A stretch of 64,000 bases of DNA, taken from Sanderia malayensis. Its lineage: Eukaryota; Cnidaria; Scyphozoa; Semaeostomeae; Pelagiidae. The stretch spans positions 4,011,080-4,075,079 of the forward strand of contig RQOL01000466.1 of the NCBI GenBank assembly GCA_013076295.1. The letters run 5' to 3'. The position numbers were made by a program, and so were the translations under genes. The stretch's first letter is position 1; each line of letters begins with the position of its first letter. Positions 32,836-45,300 of the stretch are shown one piece after another. The notes beneath the pieces are model-generated. The model saw only the letters and a list, made by a program, of their open reading frames with translations, made no database searches and was not told the origin of the DNA.

Positions 32836-35221
32836 ATGGCCGTTCCTGGAAGTGAAAAAAATCAGCAATTAAAGGAGACTTTTAAACAAGCCTGGAGTCT
32901 TTTCAGGGAAATTGAAAAAAATGACACACCCTCAAATTCTAAATTATTTCAGGTTATATTCTTCGCCATGTAGATTTCCTAACCTTGCGGAACCTCCTGG
33001 TTTTTCTGCTTTTTATTCCTGCAGATTTAGGCCCCCTCAAGGCCTTACCTTACCCATTTACCAAATAACTATCTCCCCTGCCATCACTTTATGACCATTT
33101 TATTGATACGATTTTCATGCTTTAATATCAAAGTTTGATTGGCCTTTCCAGGACAAAGTAAAGTCATGCATAAAACTGTTTTCAGATGCAACCAACATTG
33201 TGAACATAATTGGACTTTTTAGTCGAAATGAGGAAGCTGATGAAATTTCATCTTCCAATTTAAGGTGAGCCAAGCGCCACGAGCCAAGTACATTAGCACG
33301 GATTCTAATATATACGAAGCTTCTAAATTCAACTGTTGATTTCTGTAAAAACCTACCGTTAACTTTCAATAAATTTTAGTAAATTTTTTCAGGTACCTTC
33401 TACTGCCAGTGTTTTTGGGAGAACTGACAATGCTTGAGATCAGTGATGAAAGATATTTAACCGTCAATACAGCAAAGGTAATGTCAGATTTTTATAGATC
33501 ATTTTTATCGTAGTGTAAAGAGTTAACCTTTTTAAACAATTATTTGAAAACCTTTATGTAATTTTTGCCTTGAGATGGTTCACTGTTTCCATTTTTCAGA
33601 TTTACTACGTAGATTTTCTTCAAAGATGTAAAGATTACTCACTCTCGCAAAAAGTTGGTTTTTAGTTGTTTTTAAATATTTGATTAATTTTTCCATCTTT
33701 TTTCTGTATTTTCTCGTATGCAGAAGCATGTGAGGAAATTATTCTTTAAACTGATTCAGCCCCATTTTGTAAAATATTTTGTGAATTGCATTTTACTTTT
33801 AGGACTTATCAAAATACATTGAAAAGTCAGAGGAGAAAACTGAAAAAAGTTACCAAAAAAGTCTGAATGACAGACAGTTAAAGATAGATAGATATAAAGA
33901 AACAAAGGAAATAAAGAATAAAGTTGAGGTGAACTTCAATCATTTTTACAATTTTTTGCTTTATTTAGCTGGGCATTTGCAGCTGGCTTTTTTGCGAGAC
34001 TATTAAAAATATCCCTGATATGTTTCAATCAACTTTTTGGAATTCATTTTTGTAGATATTGGAAAAGAGAATTGACAGCTCACCTGATGCAATTGATGAC
34101 AAGACTGAGGTATTGCGTTTTACTGAATTATAATGTTTTCCACATTTTAGAATTCATTTCCAAAGCTGAGCTAAACTATTTGGGTGTTTTTCAGCGTGAA
34201 TACTATCTGTCTTGGATAAGGTTCTGGATCAATGAAAGCATAGAAAAACTAGGTTTTTTAGACAGTAAGTATGTTTTATACGATGCATTCCTAATACATT
34301 ATTATAGCCTCATTGTTGTCACAGCTCTTGTCTTGTATTGTATCATACTAACTTATTTTATTAATTGTTACGTTAGCCGAATTACAAATTCTTGAGCACA
34401 TGAAGAAACTCAAATTAGGAGAAGTCAAACCACCAGAAAAACCGAAAGAAAGAGAAGTATGTAAATTTATTATTTGTGAAGCAATAATCTTTATTTTCAT
34501 GCCATTATAGTTTGATATCTTGTTTAATATCAAGCAGTTGCATGTCTGCTATATTTTTTGTAACAACTTTGATTTTTCATTTACCCTATCCTTTATTTTC
34601 AGCCAATCAAACCTATTTTGATTACAAAAGATACATTGAAGGTGTTTACCTGAATTTGTTGACGTTCAAATTTTCAGCTGTTATTGTAAATTCATATTGT
34701 ATAAAAACAAAATATTGACATGGTTAATCTCATTGTTTTTATTTCTTCCACAAGAATAAAGTATTTGGTGCAGGCTATCCTAGCTTACCTTCTATAACAC
34801 CAGAGCAATGGATGGATAGGCAAATTGCTGAAGGAAAAGTTGTTCTTGATTACAAGTGTGTTTGTTATTGTTTATTTAAATTAACTTTTAATTAATTTTT
34901 AAATTAACTTTGGCAATTAACTTGAGCTCCAGTTATTTGCAATAATAGGGGATATTGTAGCATGTTGTGTTACTTTTTAGTCCCGGTGTCAACAGTGCTC
35001 CAACTGAAAAGGATTCATCTGATGATGATGAAGAGAGTGAAGAGAAATTGAAAAAAGCCAGAGATTGGGACGAATGGAAAGATGGTGAGTTGTTTCTTCC
35101 TTTGCAATCAGAAAATGCTGGCTATATTTGCTAATGGTTCTTTTATAATTAAAATTCTTCATGTAATTCTTTATTTTTAGACCACAGACGAGGAGAGGGT
35201 AATCGCATCAATCGTGGATAA
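32836..35221 (+). CDS. IGBP1: PP2A-binding protein IGBP1/alpha4 (copy 2)
   Basis: Second copy of the twelve-exon gene, shifted by 15187 bases throughout: 32836-32952, 33152-33264, 33393-33477, 33601-33654, 33803-33928, 34056-34109, 34195-34264, 34377-34456, 34603-34641, 34755-34855, 34981-35084 and 35181-35221. I found no coding difference from copy 1. A substitution lies just after the stop codon (GTTCATC here against GTTGATC). It is tail to tail with the HDAC gene, about 1.1 kb away. Confidence 0.92.
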
Positions 35222-35366
35222 TCAAGTTCATCAAGAAAAGATCAAATTGAATCATGAATCTGAATCACTAGAAAGTGCAATTGACAGATACAGATGATAG
35301 TAAATGATGCATATACATATCCCTCATTATTTTGAAGAACATAATTCCAGAGAGAATAATTTTAGC

Positions 35367-35417
35367 AAGAGATTCATTTCCTATGGAATAATCTATTCCA
35401 TAGCAAATGAATCTCTT
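35367..35417. repeat. 24-bp stem hairpin downstream of IGBP1 (copy 2)
   Basis: Identical hairpin to that at 20180-20230, in the equivalent place downstream of the second IGBP1 copy. Confidence 0.8.
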
Positions 35418-36300
35418 GGGAATAATTCATCTATATGTCGAGAGATGTAATCTATTTACCTTCCTTGATGATGCATAGATTGGGTCACAGCTGCTGAGGG
35501 ATTGCTGTATTTCTTGTAGTACCAAGACACTTTTTGTATGTCACACTTAATCACTGGATGCTCTGTTAATATTTATAAACAGAGCCTTTATCAAAACTGC
35601 AATGGAATAAAATTAAATAAAAAACAAACAAGCTGTTCATAAAAAATGATAAGAGCAAATAAAACACTGAGAAATGCACATTTACAACACTAATTTTAAA
35701 CTTACTGTAATAAATACTGAAAACCTACCAAACAATTAACGCTACTACTTACTACCAAACAAAACAAATTTATTATAAGATAAAAACTCTTATTATCACA
35801 TATAAAATTTTGATAACCTTTCTAGAAAAATGGTCAGCTGCATTGTGTCAGTTGTTTTCGATGCTTACAAGCTTCTTGCAACTTTCTGACTACTAATATC
35901 AGGATTTTATACACAGCAGTAATGGCATAAATATTCATAATTAATTATTAAATTTACCTCTATTCACTCAATTCATGGACTAAATCGATTATCAAAGCAA
36001 CATTCTGTGAAATTCAAGTAGAGATATCAAATGTATTTTATATTAGGATTGTAAGACTGTACCATTTTCCATTCAGACATTTACGTCCATGTTTGTGATA
36101 TTGACCTGGAAATCTTCGCTCAAATCGTATTACAAATAAAGGATTTGCATTGTTGTAGTAACTGGCGTATGTATTATTGTACGGATGGGTTGTTGTTGTT
36201 GTATGAGAATGAAAAAGCATACTTTACAGTTCAATGTACTTCACGTATGACCACACAGGGTATCCAGTACGAGTGGATAAGCCAGTACATTCTTGTCAAT

Positions 36301-39300
36301 TCAATTCTCCTCCATCGGTTCTTCCTTGTTTATTCTACAAAGATATAATCACAACAAACGATTTATAATCCGCATTTCATAACTTTAGTATAAACATTTC
36401 TAGCACTTATATAATAAATTTGTTTGATTCTCAATCCAGTTTCGGTAATTTTTCTGCCAACTATTGTTCAAATATACCAATTACAATTTCACGCTTACCG
36501 AGAAAATCCAAACAATACCTTGTATAAACAACAGCAATTATGCCAAAATAAACCAATTAAACTAACGTGTTAAATACGAAACTTGCTTTTGTAAAGTATA
36601 CTTAATAAATACAGTGCTGTTGGGTGTAAAATCATAAAAGTTGTGCCTTCGTACAATAATAACAACAATGCCAACAGTGCCTATCATGATCAAGCATTAA
36701 TCAACATACCTTGCGTTGCCTTGCACAATTCCTTGCATTGATAGAGATGCCAAAGCATTGACCGTTTCGGCTTCTTCCTTCTCTAATCTTTCGGCATCCT
36801 TTTGTGACTTGCCTATCTGCGTTGCTGGTCGTTTTATTCCAGACCAAAATTTACCTGCACGAAACAAAATCGGATCGTCATATTTTGTCAATAGATAAGC
36901 AAAACACTTTGATGGATTTGAAACGATTTCTCTCCCGAACCATTATAACAGATCATATAACAGGAATTTAAAAGAATCGATAATATATTGGTCAATAAAT
37001 TAGTTGAGATCACAAATTCAGAATGAGCCCTACCTTGTATCTCCACCACCCTTTCAATGGACTTCAAAGCATTGGAATTCGGTCTTTTGTTCAAACTTTC
37101 TTCGGGTAAAGCTGGTATCTGAAACATCACGAAAAAAAGCGTTTAATAACAATCAATTCCAAAAACACTTCAAATCAGACAAAACAAATTATGTTGTGAA
37201 AATGTAAAACAACAACAACATGACATACCTCTTCCCCAAGCAATGCTCTTGTGCATCCTTCTGCTGCATCGCATAGTGATGGTAAACTATACCTGGACAG
37301 GAATGAAAATAAAAATTCCAGCTTCAATTATGATTATTCTGATTTAAAAATCAGCTGGGATAAAAAAGAATGCATTGTTTATTCCGAACGAAGTGCGTAT
37401 TGCTTACCCTCCTTCTAGGGACAGCATAATTCGCCCATTAGCAAGAGCCATCAACTTTTTCGTCATGTAAGAGTAACCTGAAAAACACATCGAAGTATAA
37501 AATAACTTTTTTCTTCAATGCAAACATGAAAACTAGAAAACAAAGGGAAGGAACTTATTAAGAATGTCTTCGGCGAAATGGCTCAGTCAATGGTAGTGCA
37601 GCTTGGATATTCATTGCAATGAATGAGCTACACTACTTTAACACTGATTTTTTTAACATGAAGCTAAACGTTTTGTGGATTAAGCAGCAACGTACATTGA
37701 GATGTGACGTGGTATCCACCAAGCTGTTCATCATGCCCCGCAGCGGCGTCGAATCCAGCCGATACGATCATAATGTCGGGGTTGAATTCTTTGGCTATTG
37801 GCCACACGAGGGTCCTATAGAGGAGAACAAGCAAGGTTAACACACAGTCTGTAGGCTTCTAAAAGAAAAAAGCTGTGACAAGATACTTCCGAAGATACAC
37901 AGAGGGGGCTACATAGAGGGGGCTACACAGAGTTGGAAGGTGTACACCAAGTCGTCACCGTTTAAAAACGTTGTAAGGGGGTCACCTGAGATTAGTTTTC
38001 TGAATACTGGGGGGCATGCACATGGTACCCACCCACCGCCCGCCCCCGCGCCTGATTTCAACGTCCTTAATCAATTATCTATTATCTACATGTCTAACAT
38101 CGGCTAATGAATGATTTAAAACCAACCTAAAGGCAGCCAGATACTCAGGATCGCCAATAGGCGGGTCTGAAAATAAATACAAATAATCTGAATGCTGAAT
38201 CGTCGAAGAGACAAATAATAGTGGAAATCATAATATGGAAAAGTGAAGTCATTACATTTGAAAATAAGTGCAAACTACATTGAGATGTCTCGTATCTTAC
38301 CTAAGCCACCACTAAAAGCGATGTTGACATTATACCCCATGCCAATTCCTGCACCACACTAGAAAAAAGAACGGGAAGGTAAAACAATGCTAGGAGCCTT
38401 CAATACTTCAAACAAATATCATGCAATTGGAGATATCCCTAGCATTGAATCCCGAGGAAACCGCATGAAATAAACTAAAGCCGAGATATTCATATTCATT
38501 AGCTCAATATTACGCTAAGTAATTTGCTAAAGAACTGGCGCAAGGACAAGTTGGATTGAAGTCGTGGCTAATTTGGACCAATTTGCCAACTATAAAATAA
38601 ACAAATGTGCACTTACGTACCTCTTCCGGTTTGCCAGTTCCAGGAAAAAACATGCCATCGTCATGGCGATGAATAGATATATACAAAACATGATCATCGT
38701 CATAAAACATTTGCTGGGTGCCATTGCCATGATGAATGTCCTGAAAAATTTCAAAAAATTAATTATTCAACATCACACTGTGTACAAGGTAAACCATTAC
38801 AGTAAGCGATTCTATAATGCATTGGACAATAATCATGCGAAATTTCACGCTGATACAAAGAATTAAATAAAGAATTATTCTATCAAGTAAATTCAAACAT
38901 TCAATTATCATAATAGTTTCATTTAAAGTATACCAAACAATTCACGATAATCTATGAGAAAACCGATCTTTTGATAATGCATGACAGCTCTAATTCATGA
39001 TAATTTATGTCGCCTCTTACCCAATCAACGATGAGTACACGTTCAACTGCAACTTTTAACCGAAGTAATCTCGCTGCGATAGCGACATTATTAAAATAGC
39101 AAAAACCCCTGCAAAACAAAGTCAACAGATACTAGAAGAACTGCCTAAACTTGAGAAATAATAGCAAATATTTAAAGTTGAAGAAGTGACCTACATTGCT
39201 TGGTGAGCTTCAGCGTGATGTCCTGGGGGTCGAATGATTGCAAAACCATTCTAAAACCAAACAAAGAAATACACGTCAGTGGAGTTTGGGACAAAAGCAA

Positions 39301-42300
39301 TGTAAAGGCTTCTCGGGCCAAAAATCAAAATTTACACTTATTGGCTGGGGTTATCTCTTTGAATAGAGGGTTATTTCTTTGAATAGAGGGTTATTTCTTT
39401 AAATAGAGGGTTATTTCTTTAAATAGAGGGTTATTTCTTTGAATAGAGGGTTATTTCCTTGAATTGAGGGTTATTTCTTTGAAAACATAAAGGCACCCAG
39501 CATAGTCTGAGTGCCTCAGATCCCTGTTGTCACAACAACAACAACAACAACAATAACAATAACAAAAACTGCTTGTACAAATTTACTACGTGCAGAGACT
39601 TTTGCAGCAAGACCACATTGAGTACGTATGCGATTAAAGCTGCCATCAAACACCAACAATGTATCAATAACAGGTTGCTGGTGGAAGAGCTACCTTTATT
39701 TCCCCAGTGGCAATCTTGAAGGAGAGTTCTATCGCACAGCCAGCAGCCTAAAAATCACAAACGTAATACACTGAGTAAGATTGGCATTTAATACGATGCT
39801 CAAGCATTGCAGAGCTTCTTAGCATAAGAAATAGTCCATCGTTCGAGTATGCTATAAGTTATAAGCTAATAAATTGATCAGGAAACCGAATCAATGGAAA
39901 TTCCTTACCATTCTGGCTGCATTAGCACTGTGTGATTCATTCCATATTGTGTCAGCATCCACCTTCAAATAATCACAAAAAGAAATACTACCAACAACAA
40001 TGCAACTGCTAATCCTTCATTTTAATGAATGAAAATTTGAGCTAATTGCAGCCAACAGCTATTATCAATCGAAGAGACATGCAGAAGAACACCCAGGTGT
40101 CCAACATTGAAAAGCTAACGGCGGGAAAACAAACGTTGGGTGGAAGAATGTTTATAAATAACTCAAAACTATACACTCCCGAGAATGGATGGTTTCCGAC
40201 AATTCAAAAACACTAATTAAACCATTTTAAATTGCTGCTAAAAACACCTTTACGACTACAGTATGACGCACACAAAGTAATTCACTTTGATTTATCAGTT
40301 TTCACACGTTGGGAAATGCTTTTTACGTCAAACAATGTTGAACAAACAACACGAATGAACAATCACTATCATAGCTATTCATGGTTCATCCATTGCGATT
40401 TGAATAGAAAACAAATAAACTTACGCCAAGCCCACCGCATGGTAAAGAGCTGAAACACTTCAATGATTGGATTCCCCCTGACAAAAGAAAACATCAAGTC
40501 ATTAGATCACTTTACGATGTACAAAACGAGTTGTACTGTGGACTACACTGTCTATAACATAACACATGAGCTGTTAAACGATAATAGGCTGATCAATGCA
40601 TTCACACCTTCCTTTTTTCCTATTGCTACTCCTCCATAAAGAAGCGTGTGTTGCTCGCTGCAAATAAAAAAAACAGACATTGAGCCATGCCTTATTGAAC
40701 TAGCGTTTAATGTGTGTTAACATTGCATTGAAATTCGTCGTGATTTCACAAACACATCCCTTTGTTGCTTGCATGTCAAGAGAAAAACAATAAGAAGAGA
40801 CGTTGAACAGAGGTTGGGAATGAATCTTTACCTATGAACAGTTTGAATCTCTGCCATGGTGGCTTTTCTCGGCCTTATCCTCTGCAAAGAAACAATGCAA
40901 CTCAATCAGCACGTGCATATAAATAACTCAAGCAGATAGATTACAGACAAACTAATAAATAGCTCAAAATGAGCCTCGAAAACAATTAATTGAGCTGCAA
41001 AACAAACAAACAAACAAACAAATACCAAGCAAACAAGAAAGTAAACAGATAAATATAAATAATATCCAAACAAACAAATGATTGAATGAATGAATATAGT
41101 TCGATTAAATCAAGAGACTTGAAAAGTTACCTCGCATCTTGCTATGAATCCAATTTCTTGCAGCCGGGCCCAGATGCTCTGCAGTCTGCCGGGGTGTTCG
41201 GGATGCGGAGCAGTGTCTCCGCAGGAGCACTGATGTTTAAGCATCAAAGTATCGTAGACGAGCCCCGTAACAGGTTCACTGCGAATATGCTGATTTCGTT
41301 GAAAGGGAAACACTGGCGACGAATGCACGTGAACATCACTAAACGTGCCAGCATTCGCAGTACTGTTACTACTACTATGACTGCTATATTCGCGTCTACT
41401 CGAGTCGTGGTAGTAATGAGAGCGTTGTTCGTTATCGTGGCTCGGCTGTGGCGCTCGGCTCATATCTTCGTTGTCGTCACCGATCAATCGGTCATTCGGT
41501 ATTTTCTCGGTGGTTGTCGGAATTCGTTCGTCGTCAACGGAAACATCTTCGTCTTCCTCTTCGACTTCTTTGTTCTGCTGTTCGAGTCGTTTGAAGTGCT
41601 CCTTGAGTGAGACCTGACTGGCTGCCTGCTTCTCCTTCTGTTGCATGATCAGATGCTCCTTGAGCACCATTCGCGGCGATGTGTGGTCCTTCTGGCGCAT
41701 GAAAGGCGAATCGTGCCGATGCTTCAACAGTTCCTGCAACTGCAGGTGGTATGCATGCTGCATGAAGGCTTGCTGTTGCATCAACAGGTCCTCGGCGTGG
41801 TGCTGTTGCATCAACTGTAACTGAGTTATAGTAGCCATCGGCGACAATTTCTCTTTACCTTCTGATTTTCCGAACGACTGGTCATCCGCACTTGTACCGG
41901 ATCCGTAATACTTGCCATGCGAGCCGCCTTTGTTCGCTTGTCTAAAACCGGGATACAGCAGTGGAATAGTCGTGTGGTAATGCGATAGGATTTGATACTG
42001 GGCAGCGATCATTGCTTTCACGCGCTCTTGCTGTAGAGTGGGCGACAGACTATTTGTATCTTCCATCATGTCACTGGGTACTCGTTGTGCCAGCATGCCA
42101 GGCAGCTCCTTCGGGTCTTTTCCGTGGAAAGCAAGGACCTGGGTGAGCAAGTGTTGGTTCGCTAGATATTCCGACCAGAGCAGGTGCGGATAATAAGGAT
42201 GATCGGAACGAATACGAGACATCAGGTTCGGACTTGAGCCGGTCGAGTATCCGTACAAGGAGCCCTACAAATGGCATTGAAAACATCAGCATCAAAGCAT

Positions 42301-45300
42301 GATCTACTGTTGTTTTAACAACGGTAATAATCCATGGTATGAAAGGCATTTGAGATGCCTTTGCGCGTAAAGGGCGCCTTAGTTCAGGGTTCAGCACAGG
42401 AAAAATAATGACAATGGTGATAAAGTTTAGCATGTTGACGAACTCTCTAAAATTAAAGACAGTTCAGCTTACCGATGCAGGTGGATAGGGCAAATTGTTC
42501 CTGCTGCCACCCAGAGGAATATTCGGCAAGGACGGGGAGCCGAACAGTGGTTGGTGCGAATATTCACGGCCATAACCATTGTAATCGCCCCCATCCTGGA
42601 AACAGAAAAACAAAGAACGCGAATGTAAATAGGATTCTCTCGAAGAGAAACAGGATTTGGGAGATTTCAAAATGAGGAATTTCGCGATTATAATGAGATA
42701 TTAATAAACGGTGTGTGACATCAAGTAATTTCAACTCAACTACAATTGAACCTTGATAAGTCGAGCATCCAGGAGGCATATTTGAGTTTTCAAGCTAGTT
42801 TCGAGTCGAATAAGGATGTTTGACTTATCCAGGTTCAAATAACTGTACGCGAGAACAAACAAGAACTACATACGTCAGACCGGCCTGCCTTGTCCGAGTC
42901 TCGTATTGGCGAGGAAGGATCTCTGTCTGTCGGTGACTCGCAGCTGCCAAACGTATCACCTGAGTGTAGAAAATAAGAAATCAAAGCGACGAGTGTAACT
43001 CAACTCAAGCCTGTTACAGCTGGTGTGATTAATTATAAAAACCGTTTCAGCCTAGCCACACGGAGTTAAAGGGCGCGTCCTGATTTAGTTCTCCATGTTT
43101 GCACAATTATATTAGCCCATGATATGCTGCAAAAAACAGCTGAAAAAACTGTCTGAAAAAAACTCCATTGATGTCTCAAGGGAGTCATGTTTATGTCTAA
43201 AAATGGTTCTGATATGGGTCAGAAAGCGACCTACTTGTGTCTCAAACGAAGTTGTATTGATGACTAAAAAAAACTCTATTGATGTCTCAAAAGAGTCATC
43301 TTTATGTCTAAAAATGGTTCTGATATGTGTCGGAGAGAGCCCTACTTGTGTCTCAAAATGAGTTGTATTGAAACTCTATTTCTGTCTCAAAGAGAACTCT
43401 ATTGACATCTTAAAGAGAACTCCATTGGTGTCTCAGGGAGAAAGCAATAGGTGTCTCAAGAAATTGCCCGAAAAGAGAGCCTGCTTCATCAATGCCTCCA
43501 GTGTGAACCCTATTAACATTCATGGCATGCAAGAGAGCAGCTGGCCCATTAATAATGCCTTGATTTTCTCCAATGCTATTAAAACTGAACAACGGGCAAA
43601 GTGCCATCTTATCTACTAGATGATTCTAATGCGGTGTTTTTAATCACGGCACCACTGCTCAGCCAGTAGCGATTGCTATCACAGATATCGAAGCTCAAAG
43701 CAGCATTTCTAAAAGCAGAGCCGAAAATTCAATAAAGTGCCTTTACAAAGAAAGCCCCATGAATAGATCAAGACTCTAGATAACGAAAAAGGTTCCTAGC
43801 TGACAATATTCAAGGAGGTATAATGGATACAAGAGACATCTCACCTCCAGCTGTGAGTGAATTAGACTATAAACGGAGTTTTATAAATTCATACAAGTCT
43901 ATAGAAACTGTAAACTTATATAACTAGAGAGAGATGGCTTTACTTTTCAAAAAACATTTCCAGACAACAGATTGAAATAATAAATAGCGTCAGGGTGAGA
44001 CAAATGCTCGTCGCATGCTGATGTAATAAGTAAACAAATAGTTACCTGGAAACGTCTTTGCAACTGGACTGTGTCCACTAACGCCTTTGTCTCGGCGTCG
44101 AAAAGCCAGGGGGCTGCTTGAACTGACTGTCCGCTTCGAAACAACCTTGTGACGTAGTCGAGAACGCACTTTCAGGTTTGGTTCAGAGGCTGCAAGAAAA
44201 TGGTAGAGGCAATCATCTCGTTGGTAAAACTCTTGCGTAGGCGTGGATTAATTAATAGAAATAGGAAAGAATAAGCATTGACATGTATTGTTGGCTTGTG
44301 AATCTTTAAATGGACAGAAAATCCTGACATTGTTGATGCATAAATAAATGTGGTGGATAATACTGCAGTAGATCTAAGAATGAACGTGACCCATGCTATT
44401 GTAGACCTATAAATAGTTGTAATACACGCTATGTTTGTTAATACGGCGCTGTATAGTAAATAGCATGAATAAATTACTGACCAGTTTTTCGTAGCGGAAA
44501 ATCATCATCTTCCGAACCACCCGGAAGAGCTGTTCTTGCGTACCTTCAAAAAATGTTTCAAAATGTTCAATCATGTCGCAGGAGCAAACAGCCGGATACG
44601 ACCCATAATAACGAGTCTATAATATCTTGTGGATATCAGTAATTAGCAATTAAATAATTAACACTAGTGTTATGTTAAGGATTGCCAAACAGAAACTCTG
44701 TGTTCACCATTCTCTGAATCGGTCTTGGGAAACTGAGGCGGAAGCCAGGGCAGCCTCTCTTTGCTGTTTGTTCAAAACGAATTCCTGGAGTCGCTGTTTG
44801 ACCTCACTTGAAACTGAATGCGAAGAGCCTGAAGAAAGTGAATACATTACTTGGTCAATAATACACAACAGGGCATAAGAAGAACTGAAGAGCAATAATC
44901 ATCTGTAAATACAATGAGATACAACATTCCTGTTTGCCAACAGGAATATAACTGCCCTGCCGACTGCTGAGACAATACACGGAATCTCCTATTCTGCAGT
45001 CAATTTCCGCGCAAATATTTTACCGAAATTTCTCGTATGAACAGAGAGACTGTTGTAACAATCGAATCTCGGACAACAGCAATCTCATAAACCTCATTGT
45101 CGTGCTCATGACAATATGTTGTTAGCGAGGCTGAAACCTAAAAACCGAGAAATAATCAACCTTTGTTTTTATCCGAGTCGAATCGTCCAGCGTCGAGGCG
45201 TGCTAGTACTGCCGTTGTTACACAGGTCATAGTAAGAGATGACTGCAACCAGTAGTAAGCTTTGTTTGTATGCAACTGAATGAGGTAGGTGTGAAAGAAA

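Larger units (their letters stand above)
22914..37663. repeat. Copy 2 of the duplicated locus
   Basis: This is the second copy of the block at 1-22587, in direct orientation. It lacks the 7.73-kb fold-back insertion and keeps its empty target site. Gene order is identical to copy 1. On the right it continues without a break into the rest of the HDAC gene, so it is the contiguous, apparently intact version of the locus. The sequence just left of it (22688-22913) must correspond to DNA upstream of position 1 in copy 1. Confidence 0.95.

Noticed and set aside
41086..41610. 174-codon plus-strand open frame
   Set aside because: It is the antisense shadow of the large HDAC exon, which has clear family motifs on the minus strand.
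43119..43361. Open frame with repeated [11 protein letters not shown] motifs
   Set aside because: A by-product of the nested tandem repeat inside an HDAC intron.
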